Assembly (NCBI RefSeq): GCF_027587025.1 | Contig: NZ_JAPPTI010000011.1 | Location: forward strand, 33,742 to 97,741 | Length of the DNA stretch: 64,000 nucleotides | Direction: 5' to 3' | From: Vibrio sp. LaRot3 | Lineage (GTDB): Bacteria; Pseudomonadota; Gammaproteobacteria; Enterobacterales; Vibrionaceae | Shown here: positions 9,580 to 18,899 of the stretch, piece by piece | Layout of the letters: every line of letters begins with the position of its first letter | Numbering within the stretch: the first letter of the stretch is position 1 | The notes under the pieces: generated by a model | Told to the model about the DNA's origin: nothing | Seen by the model: only the letters and a program-made list of their open reading frames with translations | Databases searched by the model: none | Position numbers and translations under genes: made by a program

Positions 9580-9911
9580 CTTCTATAGAGATCGGTGAAG
9601 AGACATTTTTTGAATATCAGGCAAACCCCACTCTACTCGAAGTTCAGATCTCCAAACGTAAAAAAGCCCCAATCTTTCGACTAGGGCTTCTATGGAGATC
9701 GGTGAAGAGACATTCTTTGAACATCAGGCGAACCCCACTCTATTCGAAGTTCAGATCTTCAAATGTAAAAAAGCCCCGTCATTTCTGACGAGGCTTTCTA
9801 TAGAGATCGGTGAAGAGACATACTTTGAACATCAAGCGAACCCCACTCTATTCGAAGTTCAGATCTTCAAATGTAAAAAAGCCCCGTCATTTCTGACGAG
9901 GCTTTCTTATA
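9580..9911 (-). repeat. three tandem ~108-bp units of decayed tRNA-Pro 3' end plus terminator
   Basis: Units start at about 9588, 9695 and 9803, and the same phase runs into the 3' end of the real tRNA-Pro. Each unit holds a GATCGGTGAAGAGA stretch matching the tRNA-Pro 3' end, then degenerate sequence, then a G/C stem with an A-run that is a terminator on the minus strand. Units 2 and 3 differ at only about three positions, while unit 1 is more diverged. They lie downstream of a leftward tRNA operon, so they look like successive duplications of tRNA 3' end plus terminator. The plus-strand frame across them encodes only the repeat and is not a gene. Confidence 0.8.
9875..9905 (-). terminator. 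terminator of the Arg-His-Pro tRNA operon
   Basis: On the minus strand, directly after the last tRNA-Pro, a G/C-rich stem (AGCCTCGTC/GACGGGGCT with one mismatch) is followed by six T. Near-identical copies occur in the neighbouring repeat units. Confidence 0.8.
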
Positions 9912-9912
9912 G

Positions 9913-9989
<77 letters not shown>

Positions 9990-9999
9990 ACAAAATTAA

Positions 10000-10076
10000 T
10001 GGGGTGGCTAACGAGATTCGAACTCGCGACCACCGGAATCACAATCCAGGGCTCTACCAACTGAGCTATAGCCACC
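10000..10076 (-). tRNA. tRNA-His (GTG), second copy
   Basis: A 77-nt tRNA with anticodon loop TTGTGAT, the extra 5' G typical of tRNA-His, and a 3' CCCA. It is identical to the other tRNA-His of the operon. Confidence 0.97.
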
Positions 10077-10119
10077 ACTAATTTTTTTGTATAACCGCCT
10101 TAGCGATTATTGAATATAG

Positions 10120-10196
<77 letters not shown>

Positions 10197-10268
10197 ACTT
10201 ATGTTTTGTCCCGATAAAATCGAAACTGGAAACCTCTATCTACTAAGTAAACTGGGTTACCGAAATAA

Positions 10269-10345
10269 TGGGGTGGCTAACGAGATTCGAACTCGCGACC
10301 ACCGGAATCACAATCCAGGGCTCTACCAACTGAGCTATAGCCACC
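10269..10345 (-). tRNA. tRNA-His (GTG), first copy
   Basis: A 77-nt tRNA with anticodon GTG, identical to the copy at 10000-10076. It follows tRNA-Arg in the transcript. The order Arg-His-Pro resembles the argX-hisR-leuT-proM operon of E. coli, with the Leu gene absent. Confidence 0.97.
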
Positions 10346-10378
10346 ACTATCTGTTTTACCGATATTCCTCCAGGCAAA

Positions 10379-10455
<77 letters not shown>

Positions 10456-10487
10456 ATGCCCCATCGGCGGAGTGGAATAATACGTAT

Positions 10488-10517
10488 ATCACACTATGTC
10501 GTCTAGTACTTTTTCAA
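10488..10517 (-). promoter_or_regulatory. probable promoter of the tRNA operon
   Basis: On the minus strand a TTGAAA -35 box and a weak TGTGAT -10 box are separated by 18 bp. A G/C-rich stretch between them and tRNA-Arg resembles the discriminator of stringently controlled stable-RNA promoters. The -10 match is poor, so the exact placement is uncertain. Confidence 0.4.
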
Positions 10518-10794
10518 GTTTTTTTATCGTTTGACGCCTTTTTGGGCGATTGATAGCGAATAAAACCCTACAAATGGTGTGACATACCCCTTGCCATGGA
10601 CAAGTTGTTGTTTATTGCAACATCTGGTCGATATATAATCACCTAGTATTTACATTGATTTAACCACGTTAAACCTTGTAGAACATCTTATACTCTAATA
10701 TCAGTGCGAATAAAAACATCAGCCAACAATGATAACGCATTGGAATAATAATAGGTGAGTCAGAGCTCATCTTCTGGAATGTACAGTGAGTTAA
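10518..10794. other. intergenic region between the tRNA operon and cytochrome c5
   Basis: With the tRNA promoter this forms a gap of about 340 bp between divergent transcripts. It should contain the cytochrome c5 promoter. I see AT-rich tracts but no clear regulator site, RNA or small gene. Confidence 0.45.
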
Positions 10795-11208
10795 ATGGAT
10801 ATGTCTCGAAAAATCTTTACCGCTTTTATAGCGGCAGCGACGTTTTCTTCTGCTGCGTTTGCCTTAAACGTCAGCCCTGAAGAGCACGATGCGATTGCAG
10901 AAAGAATCAAACCCGTCGGTGATGTTTATCTAGCTGGTGCTGAGCCTGTTGTCGTAGAGAGAAGCGGCCCAAGAGATGGCGCGACTGTTTACGGAACATT
11001 TTGTACCGCATGCCATAGCACAGGCGTCAGTGGCGCACCTATCACAGGTGATGCAGGTGATTGGGCTCCTCGTATCGCAAAAGGTAAAGATGTCCTGACC
11101 GATCATGCCATCAATGGTTTCAATGCAATGCCTGCCAAAGGGTCGTGTATGGACTGCTCTGATGAAGAGATTATTGCCGCCATTGACCACATGATCGAAG
11201 GTCTGTGA
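10795..11208 (+). CDS. cytochrome c5
   Basis: A periplasmic monohaem c-type cytochrome of 137 aa. It has a signal peptide (hydrophobic AFIAAATFSSAAFA), one haem motif CTACH near residue 70, a Met-containing distal segment NGFNAMPAKG, and the extra CMDC pair that forms the disulfide characteristic of cytochrome c5. It should carry electrons between the respiratory chain and terminal oxidases or reductases. A second ATG six bases downstream (10801) is equally possible as the start; neither has a strong ribosome site. It is a single gene with the FlaG-like gene downstream in the same direction. Confidence 0.9.
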   Translation: MDMSRKIFTAFIAAATFSSAAFALNVSPEEHDAIAERIKPVGDVYLAGAEPVVVERSGPRDGATVYGTFCTACHSTGVSGAPITGDAGDWAPRIAKGKDVLTDHAINGFNAMPAKGSCMDCSDEEIIAAIDHMIEGL

Positions 11209-11350
11209 TTAGCAAAACAGTATCAAAAGGCTTGGCAAATAGAGTTAAGCCTTTGAATATTCTGTTTTATAAAAATAGATTCAAGAGAAGCGTTTTTGTG
11301 ACGATACAATAAATAGGCAGTACGATTTTCGAACACTTTCGGAGATGCTT

Positions 11351-11689
11351 ATGAAAATCACATCCAATGCATACCTCCCTCAACCTATGGAGAATCACAT
11401 TCATGAGCAACAAGTTAAGCCTTCACGCCGTGCCGATGACAATTCTAAAATTGATACGCACGACATCCAATCCAAACAGCAACTCCGTCAGATTGTTGAG
11501 CATCTCAATTCCGCACTGCCTGAACTGAGTAATAGTTTGAGTGCCAATATTGTCCATCATGGCGGTCAAGCAATGATCGAGATACGTAATGGGGATACCG
11601 TGGTGAAGCGTATTTCTGATGGTGAAATACTCGCGTTTGTTGAGTCCCGAAAAAGCGGAACGCCTCACCTAATTGATCAGTACATCTAG
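11351..11689 (+). CDS. FlaG-like small protein
   Basis: A protein of 112 aa with a disordered, His/Gln/Asp-rich N-terminal half. The C-terminal half (AMIEIRNGDTVVKRISDGEI around 75-95) resembles the conserved block of the FlaG family, in which a beta-hairpin precedes an Ile-Pro/Ser-x-Glu helix. GGAG six bases upstream fixes the start at 11351 rather than the ATG at 11345, which overlaps that site. No flagellar genes are nearby, so a flagellar role is not supported by context. Its stop codon overlaps the stop of the converging rep gene by 4 bp. Confidence 0.55.
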   Translation: MKITSNAYLPQPMENHIHEQQVKPSRRADDNSKIDTHDIQSKQQLRQIVEHLNSALPELSNSLSANIVHHGGQAMIEIRNGDTVVKRISDGEILAFVESRKSGTPHLIDQYI

Positions 11690-13704
11690 TCTTTCTTAAA
11701 CATCGCTCTTAGGTTGGCAATATGTGCCTGCCCTTTTGCCATGCGCTCTTCTTGAGTAACCGGCTTTTTAGTCGCCTCCCATTCCACATCGTCAAAAGGA
11801 AGCTCATCCAAAAAGCGACTTTGTGTTGGTTTAATTAACTCACCAAACTGGCGACGTTCACGACACATCGTAAAGGTCAGTTCTTTCTGAGCGCGGGTAA
11901 TGCCCACATACATAAGACGTCGCTCTTCTTCGACATTCTCTTCATCAATACTGGTTTGGTGAGGAAGGATGCCTTCTTCAGTACCAATCAAATAGACATA
12001 AGGGAACTCTAGACCTTTTGAGGCGTGTAGCGTCATTAACTGTACTGCATCGCTGTCATCATCTTCTTCACCGCGCTCCATCATGTCACGCAGTGTCAAA
12101 CGCTGAACCACTTCTTTAAGCGTTTTCTCTTCTTGGTCATAGTTGTCACCTTCGAGGTCGGCGACAATCCAAGAGTACAGGTCAGACACGTTCTTCATGC
12201 GCATTTCAGCGGCTTTCGGGCTTGAAGAAGTTTCGTATAACCAATCTTCGTAATTGATATCACGCACCAATGAACGTACCGCTTCAACGGTATCACCACG
12301 CTCCGCTTGATCGGCAATCTTCACCAGCCAAGCAGTAAAACGACGTAGGTTTTCTAAACCTCGACCAGAAAGATGCTGCTCAAGCCCCATCTCAAAACTG
12401 GCTTCAAACAAACTTTTACCACGCATATTGGCGTAACTGCCTAGCTTCTCTAGCGTCACAGGACCAATTTCGCGCTTTGGCGTGTTCACAATACGGATGA
12501 AAGCGTTGTCATCATCCGGGTTCACCAGCACTTTGAGGTAAGCCATGATGTCTTTGATTTCTGCTCGCGCGAAGAAAGACGTACCGCCTGAGAGTTTGTA
12601 TGGCACTCGGTTTTGCATCAGAGATTTTTCAATCAAGCGCGATTGATGATTACCACGATACAAAATGGCGTAATCACGATACTCGGTTCGATTTAAAAAC
12701 TTATGGGCAATGATTTCACCGGTGACACGCTCTGCTTCATGCTCTTCGTTTTTCGCTAACAATACCTTTAGCTTTTCGCCGTCTGGTAACTCAGAGAACA
12801 GAGACTTTTCATACACGTGCGGGTTATTGGCAATCAAAATGTTAGCACTGCGCAAGATGCGGTTGGTCGAGCGGTAATTCTGCTCAAGCTTAATCAGCTT
12901 AAGATTTGGATAGTCTTCACCAAGCAACACCAAGTTTTGCGGCTTAGCACCACGCCATGAATAGATAGACTGATCGTCATCGCCTACTACGGTCAAGCGC
13001 GCTCGCTCACCAACGATGAGTCTCACCAACTCATATTGGCTGGTGTTGGTATCTTGATATTCATCCACCAGCAAGTAGCGAATGCGGTTTTGCCAGCGCT
13101 GACGAACCTCTTCGTTGGTTCTGAGTAACCAAACAGGTAGTGCAATCAAATCATCAAAATCGAGTGCGTTATATGCCTTCATCTGCTTTTGGTACATTTC
13201 AAAGCAGAAAGCAAACAGCTGTTGCTGCTCACCCTTCGCGCGCGCTTTGGCTTGCTCAGGTGTCAGCATGTCGTTTTTCCAGTTTGAAATGGTACTTAAC
13301 AGGCTACGCAGTAGGTCTTTGTCCCCATCGATCTGCTTTTCGGTCAGCTCTTTCAGCAGCGCCATTTGGTCTTGGTCATCAAACAGAGAGAAGCCGGCTT
13401 TCAAACCTAGATGTTTGTACTCTCGCTTAAGAATGGTCAAACCTAAGGTATGAAAAGTAGAGACCATCAACCCTTTCGCTTCTTGCTTACCCAATGTTTG
13501 GCCGACACGCTCTTTCATTTCACGCGCCGCTTTATTAGTAAAGGTTACCGCCGCGATGTTGCGCGCCTTATAGCCACACTGCTGAACCAAGTACGCAATC
13601 TTATTGGTAATAACGCGCGTTTTACCTGACCCTGCGCCAGCTAGTACTAGGCATGGGCCCGATACATACTTAACCGCTTGGTCTTGTCCGGGATTCAGCT
13701 TCAT
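11686..13704 (-). CDS. rep: ATP-dependent DNA helicase Rep
   Basis: A superfamily 1A 3'-5' helicase of 672 aa, the same length as E. coli Rep. Recognisable blocks are the MKLNPGQDQAVKYVSGPCLV start, Walker A GAGSGKT (about 22-29), TFHTLG, VDEYQDTN, VVGDDDQSIYSWRGA, and the motif V/VI region LMTLHASKGLEFPYVY with YVGITRAQKEL. The N- and C-terminal sequences fit Rep rather than UvrD, which is longer. It unwinds DNA ahead of the fork and helps replisomes past protein roadblocks. No terminator lies at its 3' end, where it overlaps the FlaG-like gene tail to tail. Confidence 0.95.
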   Translation of the reverse strand: MKLNPGQDQAVKYVSGPCLVLAGAGSGKTRVITNKIAYLVQQCGYKARNIAAVTFTNKAAREMKERVGQTLGKQEAKGLMVSTFHTLGLTILKREYKHLGLKAGFSLFDDQDQMALLKELTEKQIDGDKDLLRSLLSTISNWKNDMLTPEQAKARAKGEQQQLFAFCFEMYQKQMKAYNALDFDDLIALPVWLLRTNEEVRQRWQNRIRYLLVDEYQDTNTSQYELVRLIVGERARLTVVGDDDQSIYSWRGAKPQNLVLLGEDYPNLKLIKLEQNYRSTNRILRSANILIANNPHVYEKSLFSELPDGEKLKVLLAKNEEHEAERVTGEIIAHKFLNRTEYRDYAILYRGNHQSRLIEKSLMQNRVPYKLSGGTSFFARAEIKDIMAYLKVLVNPDDDNAFIRIVNTPKREIGPVTLEKLGSYANMRGKSLFEASFEMGLEQHLSGRGLENLRRFTAWLVKIADQAERGDTVEAVRSLVRDINYEDWLYETSSSPKAAEMRMKNVSDLYSWIVADLEGDNYDQEEKTLKEVVQRLTLRDMMERGEEDDDSDAVQLMTLHASKGLEFPYVYLIGTEEGILPHQTSIDEENVEEERRLMYVGITRAQKELTFTMCRERRQFGELIKPTQSRFLDELPFDDVEWEATKKPVTQEERMAKGQAHIANLRAMFKKD

Positions 13705-13879
13705 GGTGTTCTCATTGGGTAAAAATAATGGCGCTTATAATAATGGCGCAATAGTTCAATTGCTATTATTAATACATCGCCCTTTTGAGCCATATCATCA
13801 GGCAAAAATAGAGTAATTACTCAACTAAATTTACTGATATTTGCACAATTTTTATTGCACTACTGGGCAGTAATTGATC

Positions 13880-13904
13880 TATAATGAATGAACGTTCATT
13901 CATT
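13880..13904 (+). promoter_or_regulatory. palindromic operator overlapping the vexR -10 box
   Basis: A perfect 22-bp palindrome at 13883-13904, half-site AATGAATGAAC, overlaps a TATAAT box at 13880-13885. A possible -35 box, TTGCAC, lies 19 bp upstream. It sits 15 bp before the TetR-family gene. The layout indicates autorepression of the vexRAB operon by its first gene product. Binding is inferred from position and symmetry. Confidence 0.8.
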
Positions 13905-13918
13905 GGTGGTTTCATATA

Positions 13919-14500
13919 ATGGCCAACAACACTAACGTAGATAAGCAACAGCAGATACTCGATGCCGCAGAAAAGCTAATTGCAGAGACAGGCTTTCATG
14001 GACTGTCGATGCATAAAGTAGCGAAAGAAGCTGGCGTTGCAGCGGGTACCATCTACTGTTACTTCTCCGACAAAGAAGATTTACTCAATGAGGTGCGTTT
14101 GCGCGTCGCTCAACGAATCGCTACCGCAGTTCAGGCAGACGTTGATGATTCTGAACCATTAAAAGTGCGCTATCGTACTATGTGGTTGAACATTTGGAAC
14201 TTAGCGGCGTCAAACATCAATGCATTGAGTAACCGGGTTCAATACGAATCGCTTCCTTGTTCTTCTGAGAAATCAATCCGACTATTAGAAAAGAAGATGT
14301 TCTTTAAGGTAGACCGATTATTTGAAGAAGGCAAAGAGCAAGGCGTATTTAAACCTCTAGCTAACGAAGTACTATCGGGGCTAACTTTTGAAGCTTGTGT
14401 TGCGCTTGCTCGAAAACACGCTTTGGGATTTTACCACCTTGACGACGAAGCGCTTGAAGCGGCTATCGACGCAAGCTGGGATGCAATAATTAATCACTAA
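13919..14500 (+). CDS. vexR: TetR-family regulator VexR of the RND efflux operon
   Basis: A 193-aa repressor with an N-terminal TetR helix-turn-helix (ILDAAEKLIAETGFHGLSMH...AAGTIYCYFSDKEDLL, residues about 13-60) and an all-helical ligand-binding C-terminal domain. It is the first gene of a three-gene operon with the RND adaptor and pump, 18 bp before vexA. In V. cholerae the equivalent vexRAB operon responds to bile and detergents, and VexR controls it. That is family knowledge applied here through gene order. A perfect palindrome over its own promoter is the likely binding site. Confidence 0.85.
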   Translation: MANNTNVDKQQQILDAAEKLIAETGFHGLSMHKVAKEAGVAAGTIYCYFSDKEDLLNEVRLRVAQRIATAVQADVDDSEPLKVRYRTMWLNIWNLAASNINALSNRVQYESLPCSSEKSIRLLEKKMFFKVDRLFEEGKEQGVFKPLANEVLSGLTFEACVALARKHALGFYHLDDEALEAAIDASWDAIINH

Positions 14501-14518
14501 CTTGGAGTTCTGATTAGA

Positions 14519-15625
14519 ATGAAAAAGTGGACTTTCTTTATGATTGTAATCGCCGTACTACTGTTTGGTAGTGTGATTGGTTTCAATCTATTTAAGCAAC
14601 AAAAAATTGCCGAGTATATGGCAAACCTACCAGAACCTGAGTTTCCGGTTACGGTCACTGAAGTACAGGCAACGGACTGGGTGCCAGTGATTGAAGCGAT
14701 CGGCTTCATTGAACCAAACCAAGGCGTAACAGTAGCGAACGAAACCAGTGGTGTGATTGACGTAATCAGCTTTGAGTCAGGTACTCAAGTTGAAGAAGGT
14801 CAGCCTCTTATCACTCTGGACTCTCAAGTTGAAAAAGCCAACCTAAAGAGTGCTCAAGCTAAGCTGCCTGCAGCAAAAGCGAAGTACAAGCGCTACCAAG
14901 GCCTATACAAAAAAGGCTCTATTTCAAAAGAAGCGTATGACGAAGCAGGTGCAAACTACTTCTCACTACAAGCGGAAATTGAAAGCCTTAAAGCGTCTAT
15001 CGACCGCCGTGAAATCAAAGCACCATTTGCAGGTGTTGTTGGTATTCGTAACGTTTACTTAGGTCAATACCTACAAGCGGGCAGCGATATTGTTCGTCTA
15101 GAAGATACGACGGTAATGCGCCTTCGCTTTACGGTTCCTCAGTCTGATATTTCTCGTATCAAACTCGATCAACAAGTGGATATTTTCGTCGACGCATACC
15201 CAGAGAAAACATTCAAAGGCTCAATCTCTGCTATTGAACCAGCGGTTAACGTTCAAAGTGGTCTAATCCAAGTTCAAGCGGATATTCCAAACAGTGATGG
15301 CCAACTGCGTAGCGGTATGTTCGCACGCGCTAACATCATTCTTCCTAAGATCGAAAACCAAGTAGCACTTCAGCAAACAGCGATTACTTATACGCTTTAC
15401 GGTGACAGTGTGTACATCGTAACTGAAGAAGAAGGCGCTAAACGCGTTAAGCAGCATGTGATTAAAGTGGGTGAGCGTGCCGCAGATGTTGCTCACGTAC
15501 TTGAAGGTGTGAAACCGGGTGATGTGGTCGTAACGTCTGGTCAGGTTCGTCTAAGCAACCATGCGAAAGTTCGCATCGTAGAAAGTGATGCAACTACCCC
15601 ACCTGCTGAAACACCAATGCTGTAA
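14519..15625 (+). CDS. vexA: RND efflux periplasmic adaptor VexA
   Basis: A membrane-fusion protein of 368 aa. One N-terminal helix (FFMIVIAVLLFGSVIGF) anchors it in the inner membrane and no lipobox is present. Next come the lipoyl-like half motif GVIDVISFESGTQVEEGQPL, an alpha-hairpin (about 105-165), the second lipoyl half around IKAPFAGVVGIRNVYLGQYL and beta-barrel domains. It should bridge the VexB pump and an outer-membrane channel such as TolC, which is not encoded here. It is 11 bp before vexB. Confidence 0.9.
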   Translation: MKKWTFFMIVIAVLLFGSVIGFNLFKQQKIAEYMANLPEPEFPVTVTEVQATDWVPVIEAIGFIEPNQGVTVANETSGVIDVISFESGTQVEEGQPLITLDSQVEKANLKSAQAKLPAAKAKYKRYQGLYKKGSISKEAYDEAGANYFSLQAEIESLKASIDRREIKAPFAGVVGIRNVYLGQYLQAGSDIVRLEDTTVMRLRFTVPQSDISRIKLDQQVDIFVDAYPEKTFKGSISAIEPAVNVQSGLIQVQADIPNSDGQLRSGMFARANIILPKIENQVALQQTAITYTLYGDSVYIVTEEEGAKRVKQHVIKVGERAADVAHVLEGVKPGDVVVTSGQVRLSNHAKVRIVESDATTPPAETPML

Positions 15626-15636
15626 TTGGAGGAATC

Positions 15637-18600
15637 ATGCGCTTTACTGATGTTTTTATTAAACGTCCAGTTCTGGCGATTTCGATCAGCTTCTTGATAG
15701 CTCTGCTTGGTTTCCAAGCCATCTTCAAGATGCAGGTGCGTGAATACCCAGAAATGACAAACACGGTAATTACCGTGTCTACTGGCTACTATGGTGCCAG
15801 TGCCGACCTTATCCAAGGCTTTATTACTCAGCCTTTAGAACAAGCGGTCGCGCAGGCCGATAACATCGACTACATGACGTCTTCGTCTGTATTGGGCACG
15901 TCTACGATCACCGTAAACATGAAGCTCAATACGGACCCGAATGCGGCATTGGCTGATGTATTGGCAAAGACTAACTCGGTTCGTTCTCAACTTCCAAAAG
16001 AAGCAGAAGATCCAACGGTAACCATGTCGACCGGTTCAACAACCGCGGTACTTTACATCGGTTTCACTAGTGAAGAGTTATCTTCAAGCCAGATCACTGA
16101 CTACCTTGAACGTGTAATCAACCCTCAGCTATTCACCGTAAGCGGTGTCTCTAAGGTTGACCTATACGGCGGTATGAAATACGCACTTCGCGTATGGCTA
16201 GACCCAGCCAAGATGGCTGCACTTAACCTAACCGCTTCTGATGTTATGGGCGTGCTCAATGCCAACAACTATCAGTCAGCAACAGGTCAAGCTATTGGTG
16301 AGATGGTGCTATACAACGGCAGTGCTGACACCCAAGTTTCTAACACTGAAGAGCTTGAAGCTTTAGTCGTTAAAACAGATGAAGGTGAAGTCATTCGTCT
16401 AGGCGACATCGCCAAGGTAACGCTAGAGAAAAGCCACGACGTCTACCGTGCAAGTGCTAACGGTCAAGAAGCAGTGGTTGCTGCAATCAACGCAGCGCCG
16501 AGTGCTAACCCAATCAACATCGCAGCAGATGTACTTGAACTACTTCCACAATTGGAACGTAACCTACCAAGTAACATCAGCATGAACGTGATGTACGACT
16601 CAACGGTCGCGATCAACGAATCTATCCAAGAAGTAATTAAAACAATCTTGGAAGCAGCACTGATTGTACTGGTGGTGATTACGCTATTCCTCGGTTCTTT
16701 CCGTGCGGTATTGATCCCGATTGTCACTATTCCACTGTCGCTCATTGGTGTGGCAATGGTAATGCAATCTATCGGCTTCTCATGGAACTTGATGACACTA
16801 CTGGCGATGGTACTTGCTATCGGTCTGGTGGTGGATGACGCGATCGTTGTACTCGAAAACGTCGACCGTCATATCAAGCTAGGTGAGTCTCCATTTAGAG
16901 CAGCCATCATTGGTACGCGCGAGATTGCGGTTCCTGTAATCGCGATGACTCTGACGCTAGGTGCGGTATATGCGCCAATCGCAATGATGGGTGGTATCAC
17001 CGGCTCGCTATTTAAAGAGTTTGCTTTAACCCTTGCCGGCTCGGTATTTGTTTCCGGTATTGTGGCACTGACTCTATCACCTATGATGTGTTCAAAAATG
17101 CTTAAGGCGAATGAAGAGCCAAGCAAATTTGAACAAAAAGTGCATTCCGTTTTAGACAGCATGACAAACCGCTATGCCGGTATGTTGAAAGCGGTAATGG
17201 ACCATCGTCCAGTGGTTTTAGCGTTCGGTATCATCGTATTTGCCAGCCTGCCAATTCTGTTCAAGTTCATCCCAAGTGAACTTGCACCATCAGAAGATAA
17301 AGGCGCGGTCATGTTGATGGGTACAGGCCCATCGAATGCGAACTTAGATTACCTACAAAACACCATGAACCACGTAAACCAAATTCTGTCTGATCAGCCA
17401 GAAGTTGAGTTCGCGCAGGTGTTTACGGGTGTACCAAGCTCTAACCAAGCGTTTGGTATTGCATCAATGGTACCTTGGAGTGAGCGTGAAGCGTCTCAAT
17501 CTGAAGTAGCAAACCGTGTAGGCCAATTAGTGGGTGACGTACCAGGAATGGCAGTAACTGCATTCCAGATGCCTGAACTTCCGGGTGCGGGTTCTGGTCT
17601 ACCAATCCAGTTCGTTATCACTACGCCTAACAGCTTTGAAAGCCTATTCACTATCGCGACAGAAGTTCTGACCGAAGTGAAAAACAGCCCGATGTTCGTC
17701 TACTCTGACTTGGATCTAAACTACGATTCAGCGACGATGAAAATCAACATCGACAAAGACAAAGCAGGTGCATACGGCGTAACCATGCAAGACATCGGTA
17801 TCACTCTAGGTACTATGATGGCGGATGGCTACGTAAACCGTATCGACTTAAACGGTCGTTCTTACGAGGTTATTCCTCAAGTAGAGCGTAAGTGGCGCCT
17901 AAACCCAGAATCGATGAAAAACTACTATGTGCGTGCCGCAGATGGTAATGCGATTCCTCTGGGTAGCTTGATCAGCATTGATGTTGTGGCTGAGCCTCGC
18001 TCACTACCACACTTCAACCAGCTAAACTCTGCAAGTGTGGGTGCGGTACCTGCGCCGGGCACTGCAATGGGTGATGCAATTACATGGTTTGAAGATATTG
18101 CTGCAAGCAAACTTCCAGCAGGTTACAACCACGACTACATGGGTGAAGCTCGTCAATACGTAACAGAAGGTAGCGCACTATACGCCACCTTTGGTTTGGC
18201 ACTGGCGATCATCTTCTTGGTTCTAGCGATTCAATTCGAATCTCTAAAAGACCCAATGGTTATCATGGTATCTGTACCGCTCGCAATCTGTGGTGCTTTG
18301 ATTGCCCTCGCTTGGGGCGCAGCGACCATGAACATCTACTCGCAGGTTGGTCTGATTACCCTCGTCGGTTTGATTACCAAACACGGTATCTTGATTTGTG
18401 AGGTTGCGAAAGAAGAGCAGCTACACCATAAGAAGAGCCGTATCGATGCAGTGATGGAAGCGGCGAAAGTACGTCTGCGCCCTATCCTAATGACAACTGC
18501 CGCGATGATTGCGGGTCTTATCCCACTGATGTACGCAACAGGTGCAGGTGCCGCTCAGCGCTTCAGTATCGGTATTGTTATCGTTGCTGGTCTAGCGATT

Positions 18601-18762
18601 GGTACTCTGTTTACCCTATTCGTACTACCAGTGATCTACAGCTACCTAGCAGAGAAACATAAACCTCTGCCAGTATTTGTAGAGGACAAAGATCTGGAAA
18701 AGCTAGCGCGAGTTGACGAAGCGAAAGCGGCTTGTCGCGAACTCGCGAAAAACAACCAATAA
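15637..18762 (+). CDS. vexB: RND multidrug efflux pump VexB
   Basis: An inner-membrane proton/drug antiporter of 1041 aa, typical RND length. It shows the MRFTDVFIKRPVLA start, large periplasmic loops between TM1-2 and TM7-8, and the TM4 proton-relay pair in GLVVDDAIVVLENV (Asp-Asp at about 398-399). The TM10-12 region contains GLITLVGLITKHGILI and RLRPILMTTAAM. A GGAGG site precedes the ATG. With VexA and an outer-membrane channel it would export bile salts, detergents and antibiotics. The operon ends at a strong terminator just downstream. Confidence 0.92.
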   Translation: MRFTDVFIKRPVLAISISFLIALLGFQAIFKMQVREYPEMTNTVITVSTGYYGASADLIQGFITQPLEQAVAQADNIDYMTSSSVLGTSTITVNMKLNTDPNAALADVLAKTNSVRSQLPKEAEDPTVTMSTGSTTAVLYIGFTSEELSSSQITDYLERVINPQLFTVSGVSKVDLYGGMKYALRVWLDPAKMAALNLTASDVMGVLNANNYQSATGQAIGEMVLYNGSADTQVSNTEELEALVVKTDEGEVIRLGDIAKVTLEKSHDVYRASANGQEAVVAAINAAPSANPINIAADVLELLPQLERNLPSNISMNVMYDSTVAINESIQEVIKTILEAALIVLVVITLFLGSFRAVLIPIVTIPLSLIGVAMVMQSIGFSWNLMTLLAMVLAIGLVVDDAIVVLENVDRHIKLGESPFRAAIIGTREIAVPVIAMTLTLGAVYAPIAMMGGITGSLFKEFALTLAGSVFVSGIVALTLSPMMCSKMLKANEEPSKFEQKVHSVLDSMTNRYAGMLKAVMDHRPVVLAFGIIVFASLPILFKFIPSELAPSEDKGAVMLMGTGPSNANLDYLQNTMNHVNQILSDQPEVEFAQVFTGVPSSNQAFGIASMVPWSEREASQSEVANRVGQLVGDVPGMAVTAFQMPELPGAGSGLPIQFVITTPNSFESLFTIATEVLTEVKNSPMFVYSDLDLNYDSATMKINIDKDKAGAYGVTMQDIGITLGTMMADGYVNRIDLNGRSYEVIPQVERKWRLNPESMKNYYVRAADGNAIPLGSLISIDVVAEPRSLPHFNQLNSASVGAVPAPGTAMGDAITWFEDIAASKLPAGYNHDYMGEARQYVTEGSALYATFGLALAIIFLVLAIQFESLKDPMVIMVSVPLAICGALIALAWGAATMNIYSQVGLITLVGLITKHGILICEVAKEEQLHHKKSRIDAVMEAAKVRLRPILMTTAAMIAGLIPLMYATGAGAAQRFSIGIVIVAGLAIGTLFTLFVLPVIYSYLAEKHKPLPVFVEDKDLEKLARVDEAKAACRELAKNNQ

Positions 18763-18777
18763 GTTGTTAAGTCGCTA

Positions 18778-18801
18778 AAGGCCACCTCGGTGGCCTTTTT
18801 T
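18778..18801 (+). terminator. terminator of the vexRAB operon
   Basis: A 9-bp stem AAGGCCACC/GGTGGCCTT with a 2-nt nominal loop, followed by a T-run, 15 bp after the vexB stop. Confidence 0.9.
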
Positions 18802-18899
18802 ATACCTCACAACTTGAATCGCTTTTTTACTCTCTAATGGGCGACTTTCTAGATTGAATTACTTAAAATGTCGTCAACGATACAGGAGTGATAACCACT

